Assembly: GCA_028293305.1 (NCBI GenBank)
Contig: JAQGPD010000053.1
Span: 1-6,750 of the forward strand
From: Verrucomicrobiales bacterium
Lineage (GTDB): Bacteria > Verrucomicrobiota > Verrucomicrobiia > Verrucomicrobiales > V1-33
Length of the DNA: 6,750 nucleotides
Direction of reading: 5' to 3'
The notes below the pieces were generated by a model, which saw only the letters and a list, made by a program, of their open reading frames with translations, was not told where the DNA came from and did not search any database. This document shows, in pieces, positions 1 through 6,296 of this stretch. How positions within the stretch are numbered: position 1 is the first letter of the stretch; the number at the start of each line of letters is the position of its first letter. A program made the translations under genes and the position numbers.

Positions 1-77
1 CCCTCACTTGCCCACCTTCATCCGCCAAGCCGCGCCGTCGCCTGCGCCTAACTTCTACTCAACCGAAGCAAAGCCAC

Positions 78-108
78 AAAAAAACCCCGCAGGCTCGCAC
101 CTGCGGGG
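78..108 (-). terminator. Rho-independent terminator of efp
   Basis: A perfect 9-bp GC-rich stem (CCCCGCAGG at 85-93 pairing with CCTGCGGGG at 100-108) has a 6-nt loop. Read on the minus strand it is followed directly by seven T residues (the A run at 78-84). It lies about 35 nt past the efp stop codon, so it should end the efp transcript. On the plus side the stem is followed by AAATCTTTT, so weak termination in the other direction is also possible. Confidence 0.9.
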
Positions 109-142
109 AAATCTTTTGGTCAGGAACCACCGTCGGCACCGC

Positions 143-709
143 TCAGTTCGAGCGGCCGAGATAGGAGCCGTCCTCGGTCTTCACGCTGATCTTTTCACCG
201 GGATTGATGAAAAGCGGCACGCCGACGCGGAGGCCGGTTTCCATGATGGCGTCTTTATAAACGTTGTTCGCGGAGTCGCCCTTCACCCCTTCCGGAGCCT
301 CGGCCACCACCATCACCATCGCCGCCGGCAACTCGATCGCCGCCGGGACATCGTCCGTGAAAACCACGACGTATTTCTGACCTTCGATCAGATAATCCTT
401 CACTTCGGAAATGATATTGTCATTCAGCGCCACGTCATCATAGGTCACCAGGTGGAGGAAATGATAGCCGCCGCTGTCCTTGTAGCTGTATTCATAGTCT
501 TCCTTGGTCAAATTCACGCTGTCCAGGGACTCGTTCGAAGTCATGCGCAGGTTGTGCACGCGGCCGGTGCCGATGCTTTTGATGGACATCTGGACGTAGG
601 ACGCCATGCGGGGAGGCGTTTTGAGTTCCGTGCCCGTAACGAGACAGACGTCGCCATTATAACGGACGGCGTGTCCTTTGCGAAGATTGATGACCGGTGT
701 GGATGCCAT
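143..709 (-). CDS. efp: Elongation factor P, Arg-tipped form
   Basis: Cytoplasmic translation factor that binds between the P and E sites of stalled ribosomes and promotes peptide-bond formation at polyproline stretches. The 188-residue length is typical. The KOW-like N-terminal domain spans about residues 5-62, the first OB domain about 68-132 and the C-terminal OB domain about 134-188. The C-terminal family signature is intact at 152-171 (K-x-A-x4-G...VP...G). The tip of the N-terminal loop reads TPPRMASY. Arg34 therefore stands where E. coli has the beta-lysylated Lys34, so this belongs to the arginine-type EF-Ps; some of these are rhamnosylated by EarP, but no modification enzyme is visible here. 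The ATG at 709 was chosen because the longer frame adds a Gly-rich, non-homologous stretch. No Shine-Dalgarno is evident. The PAP2 gene ends 101 bp upstream in the same direction and may share a transcript. Confidence 0.96.
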   Translation of the reverse strand: MASTPVINLRKGHAVRYNGDVCLVTGTELKTPPRMASYVQMSIKSIGTGRVHNLRMTSNESLDSVNLTKEDYEYSYKDSGGYHFLHLVTYDDVALNDNIISEVKDYLIEGQKYVVVFTDDVPAAIELPAAMVMVVAEAPEGVKGDSANNVYKDAIMETGLRVGVPLFINPGEKISVKTEDGSYLGRSN

Positions 710-810
710 AGGGCGGCTGAGATAGACCGGGATCCCCCCCATTGCCAACCCGGATTTTCGGAAAAATCCCACCCCGCCGCCACCGCCGTCCCCGCGCCCC
801 AACCCATGAT

Positions 811-1494
811 TCAGGGATCAGGGTATCGCCGCACTTCACGCGCCGGTTTCAAAATTGAAATTTTAGCTGGAAATCCTGATGCGACCGCGATGCCGACGCC
901 GGCCGCCAGCAAGCCGACGAGGATATCGAAGGGGCGGTGTTGCCAGACGAGGGCGATGGAGGGAAGTGTCAGGATCAGGAATAACAACAAAGGCCACCGC
1001 CAGGCTGGACGATCCCGCGAGGCGAACCACGCCGCCACGACGGGTCCGACCCCGTGGCCGCAGGGGAAAATGTTGCAGGGACGGTCGGATGCCCATAACA
1101 GAATGAAGGTCCGCGTCCACGGTTCGGCAGGCAAAGGCGGACGGCCCATCATGGTCGGGGTCAGCCACCACCAGGGCATCACCAGCAGCCAGCCGCAGGC
1201 ATTCGCCAGCAGGCAGGCGCGGAACATGGCCGGAGTCCGGATGGCCACGGGCAAGCCCCACGTGACGCCCAGCAGAAAGATATAAGGCACCACAAAACCT
1301 GGCAGAAAAGGCACCCATTCCGGCATCGCCACCCGCTCGACCACGGCAGGCTGATGATGGTTCATATACATATACAGCGCCATCATCGCCCACACCATGA
1401 GGCTGTTGACCAGAAACCGGACCACCGCCTTTTCCAACAACCGGTCCAACCGGGATCCCAACGTGGCGGGGAGAGTGGAATCGGATGGCGGCAT
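811..1494 (-). CDS. PAP2-superfamily membrane protein (phosphatase or phosphotransferase-like)
   Basis: Integral membrane protein of 227 residues with about five or six hydrophobic segments (roughly 28-45, 60-80, 92-112, 127-136, 165-184 and 188-207). Two PAP2 active-site motifs are readable. The first is NIFPCGHG at 141-148, matching the FPSGH/FPSLH motif with His147 kept but Ser replaced by Cys145. The second is QHRPFDILVG, with His186 and Asp190 in the usual H-x3-D spacing. The DRPCNIFP context resembles the inositol-phosphorylceramide-synthase-like (PAP2_3) branch rather than classical PgpB. Such proteins hydrolyse or transfer lipid phosphate head groups; the substrate here cannot be told. 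The ATG at 1494 precedes a basic cytoplasmic N-terminus; no Shine-Dalgarno is seen, and a later in-frame Met (residue 33) would cut into the first membrane helix. An overlapping frame of equal length shows no family motifs. Confidence 0.82.
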   Translation of the reverse strand: MPPSDSTLPATLGSRLDRLLEKAVVRFLVNSLMVWAMMALYMYMNHHQPAVVERVAMPEWVPFLPGFVVPYIFLLGVTWGLPVAIRTPAMFRACLLANACGWLLVMPWWWLTPTMMGRPPLPAEPWTRTFILLWASDRPCNIFPCGHGVGPVVAAWFASRDRPAWRWPLLLFLILTLPSIALVWQHRPFDILVGLLAAGVGIAVASGFPAKISILKPAREVRRYPDP

Positions 1495-1628
1495 GGAGAC
1501 GGGAACAGAAAAGTCGCGAGAATAACGGAAAGCCCGTCGGCCGCAATGGTTATCCGCCGAGCCCCCGCTGGAGGGATTTCCGGTGCGGAGTGGGAGATTG
1601 GAACCGGCGGAGGCAGGCTGTTGCGCGC

Positions 1629-1685
1629 CAATTCTATTAAGCTAATTTAAATATCAATACGGCATGAAAACATTAGAATAAACAG
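1629..1685. promoter_or_regulatory. AT-rich divergent promoter region (putative)
   Basis: This is the only AT-rich island in the gap of about 294 bp between the divergent PAP2 gene and the plus-strand nuclease-like gene. On the minus strand, TTGATA (1652-1657) and TAGAAT (1631-1636) resemble -35 and -10 boxes, each five of six to consensus, but with a short 15-bp spacer. On the plus strand, TAGAAT at 1674-1679 could serve as a -10 box but has no good -35 partner. The rest of the gap (1495-1628 and 1686-1788) shows no gene or further signal. The promoter call is inference from base composition and box matches. Confidence 0.35.
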
Positions 1686-1788
1686 GGGAAGCCTTGACGG
1701 CGCGCATGGGCCGTTCCACGCTGGAGCCTACCCTGCCGCGGTCCCTCCAAGCGTGCGCAGGCCACCTTGTGAACTGACATCTGCGACT

Positions 1789-2805
1789 ATGAATTTAAGG
1801 GATCAGCTGAAGGACATCCTGCCGGAAATCCTGCCGACCAATCCGGCTGATCCGATCAAAGGAACGGAACTCATCCGGCTGATCAAATTCAGTCTAAAAC
1901 AGGAATACAGCGACGCCACGCTGCGGTATCATTTTTCGATCATGTGCTGCGATCCCGCCAGCCCCATCGCGAAGGTGGAGCAGGGTCAGGGATATTATCT
2001 GCGCCGGGTGCCGCCCGGTCTGTCCTCCGCGGGTCCGGCCACCTTGGCGCAGGCCAAGCTGGGTTTGATGTTTGAAACCACGCCGGAACTCGTGGACCGG
2101 GCCTTGGCGCGGGCCTTGAAATTCCGCGCGATTTTTGAACGCGACATGGACTTGGCCGGGAAATTCCCCTTCGTCTTCGAGTCGTCGTTCGCGCCCGGCG
2201 CGCCGTATGAAAATTTGTGGAAATGCCCGGATGCCGCAGTGCTGGACTGGGGTGGAGGCGAGCCCACGGACAATGGCCTGCACATCAGCCCGAAGCTGCT
2301 GGAACTCAAGCGCACCATGGGCGTGCCGCCCTTCACCATGGCCAGCGTGAAGCTGAAGGTCTCCGTCAGCCACGACAGCTACCGTGAGGATTTTTACCAA
2401 GCGCTCAGTCATGCCCGCTGGGGTCATTTGGGCGAGTTGGTCGTCGCCACGCCCATCCGCGATGAACAATTGGCCGAGGAACTCCGGCAGCTGGGGACCG
2501 AGTATGGACTCGGCATTCAGGTCTATAATTTGGAGGAGGAGGACCTCGATGAATTGCCACCGGGCTACATCATCCAACAAATGACGCCACGCGAATTCGA
2601 GGCCGTGCTGGCCCGCGTGAAACGTCAACGCCTGACATCTCCCAGGTCCCGCATTCTGGAGTGGGGACTCATCGAACAAGTCAGGGAAGGCAATGCGGAG
2701 TTCCAGGAACTTTTCGTTTGGGTGCAGCGCTGCCTGGAGGACGGCAAGGCCTACCGCCGCGCGGAATTCGCCCGGCTCATGGAGGAAATCCCGCCGGAAG
2801 CCTGA
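1789..2805 (+). CDS. Winged-helix plus PD-(D/E)XK-like (HrgA/COG2958-like) protein, function unknown
   Basis: A 338-residue, probably cytoplasmic protein that I cannot name. Residues 1-75 look like a winged-helix module: helices around 22-38 and 41-52, then a beta wing ending in QGQGYYLRR. Residues 120-250 resemble the PD-(D/E)XK-like domain of the HrgA/COG2958 group: WKCPDAAVLDW at 144-154 fits the PD strand, VKLKVSVS at 187-194 fits the ExK strand, and YREDFYQALSHARWG followed by LGELVVA at 198-220 fits the conserved helix and strand. The Glu expected before LK is Lys188 here, so catalysis is doubtful. A helical C-terminus (about 266-336) follows. The start is the ATG at 1789; a GTG 36 nt upstream would add a non-conserved stretch. 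No Shine-Dalgarno is seen. It is the only plus-strand gene, ends 38 bp from the convergent peptidase, and has no methylase or other restriction partner in the window. The family link is from memory of the motif pattern. Confidence 0.8.
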   Translation: MNLRDQLKDILPEILPTNPADPIKGTELIRLIKFSLKQEYSDATLRYHFSIMCCDPASPIAKVEQGQGYYLRRVPPGLSSAGPATLAQAKLGLMFETTPELVDRALARALKFRAIFERDMDLAGKFPFVFESSFAPGAPYENLWKCPDAAVLDWGGGEPTDNGLHISPKLLELKRTMGVPPFTMASVKLKVSVSHDSYREDFYQALSHARWGHLGELVVATPIRDEQLAEELRQLGTEYGLGIQVYNLEEEDLDELPPGYIIQQMTPREFEAVLARVKRQRLTSPRSRILEWGLIEQVREGNAEFQELFVWVQRCLEDGKAYRRAEFARLMEEIPPEA

Positions 2806-2843
2806 CAAGATCCGCGTCGGCAATGCCAGCCCCATTTTTCCGG

Positions 2844-4124
2844 CTAGCGCAACACCGCTGCGGCGTCCGTCACCATACGGTGCTCCATTTCGGGGCCCAC
2901 CATGGCGGCGGTCAGGCGCCCGGGACGGAAGATGGCGGCGGCCACGCTTTGGATCTGCGCCGGAGTCACCGCGCGGAGTTTGCGCTCCACGGCCTCCAGC
3001 TCCACAAACCGGTCATACAATAACAAACTTTCCGCCATCATGGTCATCTGATGCGAGGTGCTTTCCAAAGCCATCCTGCTGGCCGCGATGGAAAAATCCA
3101 CCGCCGCGCGCAGGGCCACGGCCGTGATGGGTTTTTCCGCCAGCTTGGCCAGTTCCCGGAAGATCACCGCGAGGACTTTGTCGAATTTGTCAGGGTCCAC
3201 CCCCGCATACAAATGCAGCACGCCGGTGTCCTGCAGGGCGGTGATATCGGATCCGGCATCATAACAAAGGCCGCGTTTTTCACGCAATTCCGTCCACAGC
3301 CGGGAGCTGGTGTTTTCCCCCAGAATGACATTCAGAAGACGGAGGGCCGGTTGGGTCCTATCAAGCCGGCCGGGAGCGTGGAACGCCAGCGCCAGTTGAA
3401 TTTGATCGATATCCCGCGTTTCGGAAACCACCGCCGGCACGCGCCGCGATGTCGGGCGGAAGGTCCGGGTCACCGGCTTTTCATCCCGCGCGAGCCCATC
3501 CGGCAACAGGCTGGCCAGGGTGCTTTTCACTTCCTCCAGGGTGATGCGGCCGGCCACGCTGATGACGGAGTTCCCGCAGCCGAAATAACGTTTGGCATGT
3601 TTTTTCAAGGCTTCGGCCTCGATACGCTCCAGGCTTTTTTCCGTCCCGGCGATGGGTTGACCCAGGGGATGGCGCGGCCAAAGGGTCCGGCATAACAAGT
3701 CCTCGACATGCTGGCTGGGCTGCTCCCGATACATGGAAATCTCCTCCGCGATGACATCGCGCTCCTTTTGCACCACGGCGGCGTCGAATTTTGAGTTTTG
3801 ATAGAGATCGGTCAGGACATCCATGAAGCCGCCGAATTTTTCGCCCGGTCCGCGCACAAAAAACGCGGTGTGGTCCTCCGAGGTGTAGGCATCCATGCTG
3901 CCGCCCGCGCTTTCGACCTCGCGGTTCAGGCGGCGCGCGGTGCGGCGCGCAGTTCCCTGGAAAACCATGTGCTCCGCGAAATGCGCCAGTCCGGGCAGGC
4001 GCGCGGGATCATGCCGTCCGCCCACGCCGGCCCAGATGCCGGCGCTGACACTTTCCATATACGGCATTTCCGCCACACACACCGGGGTGCCCGAAGGCAA
4101 TTTGAATTGATGATACTTGGTCAT
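2844..4124 (-). CDS. M16-family zinc metallopeptidase (insulinase/pitrilysin type)
   Basis: A 426-residue protein of the short bacterial M16 type related to the mitochondrial processing peptidase. The inverted zinc motif HFAEH is at residues 48-52 (two His ligands and the catalytic Glu51). The distal ligand is Glu128 in ERDVIAEE, 76 residues after the second His, which is the canonical spacing. The second half carries the conserved SSRLWTELREKRGLCYD segment, so both halves of the clamshell are present and the enzyme looks active. There is no signal peptide, so a cytoplasmic site is likely. Substrates are probably peptides, but which ones is unknown. The ATG at 4124 fits the usual MTKYHQF-type start of the family. 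An in-frame GTG at 4142 would add six residues and is preceded by GGAG at 5-nt spacing, so it remains a real alternative. ispD ends 151 bp upstream in the same direction; co-transcription is possible. Confidence 0.93.
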   Translation of the reverse strand: MTKYHQFKLPSGTPVCVAEMPYMESVSAGIWAGVGGRHDPARLPGLAHFAEHMVFQGTARRTARRLNREVESAGGSMDAYTSEDHTAFFVRGPGEKFGGFMDVLTDLYQNSKFDAAVVQKERDVIAEEISMYREQPSQHVEDLLCRTLWPRHPLGQPIAGTEKSLERIEAEALKKHAKRYFGCGNSVISVAGRITLEEVKSTLASLLPDGLARDEKPVTRTFRPTSRRVPAVVSETRDIDQIQLALAFHAPGRLDRTQPALRLLNVILGENTSSRLWTELREKRGLCYDAGSDITALQDTGVLHLYAGVDPDKFDKVLAVIFRELAKLAEKPITAVALRAAVDFSIAASRMALESTSHQMTMMAESLLLYDRFVELEAVERKLRAVTPAQIQSVAAAIFRPGRLTAAMVGPEMEHRMVTDAAAVLR

Positions 4125-4275
4125 TAAAGAAAGGAACGTCACCCATGCTCCGCCCAGGCCTGGCGGGAAGCGCGAAATTCAAAACCACTTTCCCCGCCAC
4201 CATCACAGGTCCAGCGACGGCCACGCCACTGCCCCGGGATCGGGCTCCGGGCCGCTTTCAGCTCGGGCTCCCGGT

Positions 4276-4950
4276 TCAGCTCCGGCTCAGCAGCCGCTCC
4301 GCCAGGGCGAGGTCAGCCGGCCAGGTGATTTTGGGATTGGGGGTCTCATTGTCCACCAGCCAGACGGGGTGCCCGACTTTTTCCAGCGCGGAAACCTCGT
4401 CCGTGACCAGCGCGCCTTCGCGCAGCACGGTTTCGTAGGCTTCCCGCAGGACCGGAAGGGAAAAAACCTGGGGCGTTTCCATGATCCAGAGTCCCGCGCG
4501 GTCGACGCCGCCGCACACCTGGCCAGCGGAATCCGCCCGCTTCAAGGTTTCCGAAACCGGCCGGGCGCTGGCCGCCGCCCCGGTTTCCCGCGCGCGCTCG
4601 ACACAGCGGCTGATTTGCGATCCATGAATCAAAGGGCGCGCGCCATCGTGCACCGCCACCAGGTCGCAGTCCGCGCTCACCGCCTGCAATCCCGCCCACA
4701 CGGAAAAATGCCGTTCCGCTCCCCCAGGAACATAGGCTTTCAGTTTTGAAAAAGCCTCATCATCCGCCAGGCGCTGCACCACTTCCGAACGCTCCTCGGA
4801 GGCCACCACGATGATTTCATCAATGTCCGGACAGTTTTGAAATGCCCGCAAGGTATGCAGGATAACGGGACTGCCGCCCAGGGAGGCCAGCAATTTATCA
4901 AAACCCATGCGGGTCCCGGTCCCGGCGGCGACGATGATGGCGGTGGTCAT
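4276..4950 (-). CDS. ispD: 2-C-methyl-D-erythritol 4-phosphate cytidylyltransferase
   Basis: Cytoplasmic enzyme of the MEP pathway that joins CTP and 2-C-methyl-D-erythritol 4-phosphate to give CDP-methylerythritol and pyrophosphate, a step toward isoprenoid precursors. The 224-residue length is normal. The nucleotide-binding loop IIVAAGTGTRMG is at residues 5-16 with catalytic Arg14, and Lys19 follows in FDKLL. VHDGARP is at 100-106, with Asp102 as the metal ligand. DRAGLWIMETPQVF at 150-163 holds the substrate-binding Arg151. VTDEVSALE is at 182-190, and Lys207 lies near ITWPADLALAE. All expected active-site residues are present. The ATG at 4950 places AAG at the family-typical distance from the N-terminus; the longer frame adds a non-homologous Gly/Arg-rich stretch. 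No Shine-Dalgarno is apparent. There is no fused ispF domain and no ispF gene nearby. The M16 peptidase gene follows downstream. Confidence 0.97.
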   Translation of the reverse strand: MTTAIIVAAGTGTRMGFDKLLASLGGSPVILHTLRAFQNCPDIDEIIVVASEERSEVVQRLADDEAFSKLKAYVPGGAERHFSVWAGLQAVSADCDLVAVHDGARPLIHGSQISRCVERARETGAAASARPVSETLKRADSAGQVCGGVDRAGLWIMETPQVFSLPVLREAYETVLREGALVTDEVSALEKVGHPVWLVDNETPNPKITWPADLALAERLLSRS

Positions 4951-5302
4951 GATGGAAAATTTTCTGCCGCCATCCCTCGCCCCGGTTCCCCCGCCCCGCC
5001 ACGAAAAACCGCCGTCACTTCGACCTATTTCATGGCCTGCGTCCAAGCGTCTGTCCTCGCCTGCGCCTGCGCCAGCGCCTCCGTCTCAGCGCTTTCAAGG
5101 CCCGGGGGCATAGTTTGGTATCTCAAGTCGTTGTCCTGGATAGGTGGCTGGGAGTGAGTTGAGGCTCACGGGCCGGAGGCCCGTGCTCCTTTCCGGGACA
5201 TCCTTTTTCAAACCCTTGGAAACCGCCCGCATCGCGATGCCGGACCATGGGCTTTACCACCCATCAAAAACCGGGCCTGTCTCTCGCCCTGGCAACATTT
5301 TT
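4951..5302. other. Intergenic region between ispD and the YkgJ-family gene
   Basis: This 352-bp stretch has no gene I can support with confidence. It holds a perfect hairpin at 5167-5185 (listed separately). On the minus strand there is a 28-codon ATG frame at 5025-5111 that ends 74 nt before the ispD start. Its product is Ala/Gln/Glu-rich and helix-prone (MPPGLESAETEALAQAQA then a short tail), and it may be chance or a gene remnant. No clear promoter boxes for ispD were found. Confidence 0.4.
5167..5185. repeat. Perfect 8-bp inverted repeat (hairpin)
   Basis: CACGGGCC at 5167-5174 pairs perfectly with GGCCCGTG at 5178-5185 around a GGA loop. It lies about 118 nt past the stop codon of the YkgJ-family gene and upstream of ispD. 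There is no U tract on the minus side, so it is not a standard terminator, although it could weakly end or protect the upstream transcript. It may also be a copy of a dispersed palindromic repeat. Confidence 0.55.
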
Positions 5303-5980
5303 TCAAATCCTGAAATGTTCATCAAGGAATGTCGACAACCGCGCCATTTCCTGCTCCAAAGCCAGCACCCGTCCGATGTCTCCAGACATTGCGGGCGGAT
5401 GATTTCCCTCCGGTTTTTCCAATGCGGCCGCGTGTTGCCCGGCTAGGACGTTCGCCACCCGCTGGGCCAGGGGTTTTCCGGTTTGCAGCTCATCAAATTG
5501 ACCCAGGAGTGATTCGACCTCCACCACTTGCCGCCGGGCCTCGGCGATGCGGTCGCGCGCTTGTTCCGCCGACAGTTCGGATCCTGCCACCGCCTTGTAA
5601 GTCCGGCATTCAAACGCCCGGCACCTAACCGGTCGATCCAGGTAGAGCGCGCAGAGGGTGCCCTCGCAGAGAGCGGCGCAAGGCTGCCGGAACCATCGTT
5701 TCTTTTTGATCTTCAACCCCTTCGCCGTCAACGCCTTGGCCAGATCCCCCGGCTGCAGTTCCACCATGTCGAACAACACGCCGTTGCAACACAATCCACA
5801 ATCCAGACACAGCCCGGCGGCGGCGGCGGCGGCGGCGGGGGTGGCGATGGCGGTGGCGGTGGCGGTGGCTGTGGCTGTGGCTGTGGCTGTGGCTGTGGCT
5901 GTGGAGGAGGTAGCGGGGGCGGCGGGGTCCGCAACAGGAACAGCGTTCGTTATTGTGGCGGAGGAGGGTGCAGCAGGCAT
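5303..5980 (-). CDS. YkgJ-family cysteine-cluster protein with Thr-Ala/poly-Ala N-terminal extension
   Basis: A 225-residue protein with the CxxCxxCC metal-binding cluster of the YkgJ/UPF0153 family. The core is CLDCGLCC at 58-65, then Cys101, Cys105 and Cys110, and DRPVRCRAFEC with Cys120 and Cys125. The family is thought to bind zinc or an iron-sulfur centre, but its biochemical role is not established. A helical, charged tail (about 136-225) follows and may be partly coiled. The N-terminal 57 residues are unusual: a Pro/Ala/Ser-rich start, nine Thr-Ala dipeptides (27-44), then IATP and seven alanines immediately before the cluster. The ATG at 5980 was chosen because no start codon exists between the repeats and the cluster, and the longer frame (to 6175) would read through an intergenic inverted repeat. 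No Shine-Dalgarno is seen. It sits between a hairpin-bearing gap and a repeat-rich gap, with no close operon partner. Confidence 0.85.
   Translation of the reverse strand: MPAAPSSATITNAVPVADPAAPATSSTATATATATATATATATAIATPAAAAAAAGLCLDCGLCCNGVLFDMVELQPGDLAKALTAKGLKIKKKRWFRQPCAALCEGTLCALYLDRPVRCRAFECRTYKAVAGSELSAEQARDRIAEARRQVVEVESLLGQFDELQTGKPLAQRVANVLAGQHAAALEKPEGNHPPAMSGDIGRVLALEQEMARLSTFLDEHFRI
5816..5836. repeat. GGC trinucleotide run encoding poly-alanine
   Basis: Seven uninterrupted GGC units on the plus strand are read on the minus strand as seven GCC alanine codons, just before the cysteine cluster of the YkgJ-family protein. The use of a single codon throughout points to slippage-driven growth rather than selection on the protein alone. 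Confidence 0.85.
5841..5906. repeat. Hexanucleotide microsatellite (GTGGCT/GTGGCG) inside a coding region
   Basis: Eleven in-phase 6-bp units run here. Six consecutive units are identical GTGGCT (5865-5900), preceded by GTGGCG and ATGGCG variants and ended by GTGGAG. On the minus strand they encode the Thr-Ala repeat of the YkgJ-family protein. Since six is a multiple of three, gain or loss of units would change protein length by two residues without a frameshift. Confidence 0.9.
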
Positions 5981-6008
5981 GGTGGAGATCGGCGCGGAAG
6001 GATACGCG

Positions 6009-6036
6009 GTTCTATTGGAAATCCAACCCTCGACAA
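6009..6036 (-). promoter_or_regulatory. Possible sigma70-like promoter for the YkgJ-family gene
   Basis: On the minus strand, TTGTCG (plus positions 6031-6036) and TAGAAC (6009-6014) are separated by 16 bp. Each matches four of six consensus positions, and the -10 box lies 28 nt before the ATG at 5980. The position is right but the match is modest, so this is a candidate only. Confidence 0.28.
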
Positions 6037-6068
6037 AAGCGGACGGAGCTAACAGGTCGCCGAAGGCA

Positions 6069-6217
6069 CCTTGGACTGCGGGGACTTGTCTCCGCTTTCC
6101 GCAAGCGGGCTTGCCCGCGCCGATCGGAGATTGAATTTCAAATCGCTTCCTGCGCGTGACCGCACACGGCAGCAAGCTGCCTTCCGGAAAGCGGAGACAA
6201 GTCTCCGCAGTCCAAGG
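6069..6217. repeat. 149-bp nested inverted-repeat element (MITE/REP-like)
   Basis: The arms 6069-6105 and 6181-6217 are reverse complements at 35 of 37 positions; the outer 33 bp have a single mismatch, which would be a G-U pair in a plus-strand RNA. The interior contains smaller palindromes: GCGGGC-TT-GCCCGC at 6105-6118, TTGAA-T-TTCAA at 6131-6141 and GGCAGC-AA-GCTGCC at 6168-6181. The symmetry would allow a cloverleaf-like fold. It resembles small palindromic repeats dispersed between genes in Verrucomicrobiota as I recall them. No transposase is present, and no clear target-site duplication was found. Confidence 0.8.
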
Positions 6218-6296
6218 CGGCGGCCAGCCACCCGCCGGGGATTCAGTCCAATTTCTTCTGAACCTAAAACTTAATCAGACATTGCAACCAATCTAG

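Noticed and set aside
8..1285. Long plus-strand open frame of 425 codons
   Set aside because: It runs antisense over efp and the PAP2 gene, is rich in His/Arg/Pro/Ala as expected for a GC-rich shadow, and shows no family motifs.
863..1546. Minus-strand frame of 227 codons overlapping the PAP2 gene
   Set aside because: The other frame has the PAP2 motifs and hydrophobic helices. This one is Arg/Gly/Pro-rich with no recognisable domain.
1694..1734. TTGACG with TACCCT as a promoter for the plus-strand gene
   Set aside because: The spacer is 29 bp, far too long for a sigma70-type promoter, and the downstream box is poor.
1894..2835. Minus-strand frame of 313 codons opposite the nuclease-like gene
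   Set aside because: It is an antisense shadow. The plus-strand product has coherent secondary structure and conserved motifs, and this one does not.
2806..2843. Bidirectional terminator between the convergent nuclease-like and M16 genes
   Set aside because: Only 4-bp stems can be formed and there is no hairpin followed by a T run; the single short T stretch does not follow a stem.
3051..3695. Plus-strand frame of 214 codons opposite the M16 peptidase
   Set aside because: It is antisense to a clearly conserved enzyme, and its composition is typical of a shadow frame.
5528..6052. Plus-strand glycine-rich frame (cell-wall-like Gly repeat)
   Set aside because: The glycine run is the other-strand reading of the GGC and GTGGCT repeats. 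The minus strand encodes the conserved cysteine cluster over the same DNA.
6049..6274. Short frames on both strands across the inverted repeat
   Set aside because: Frames of this kind arise from the palindromic repeat itself and show no protein family features.
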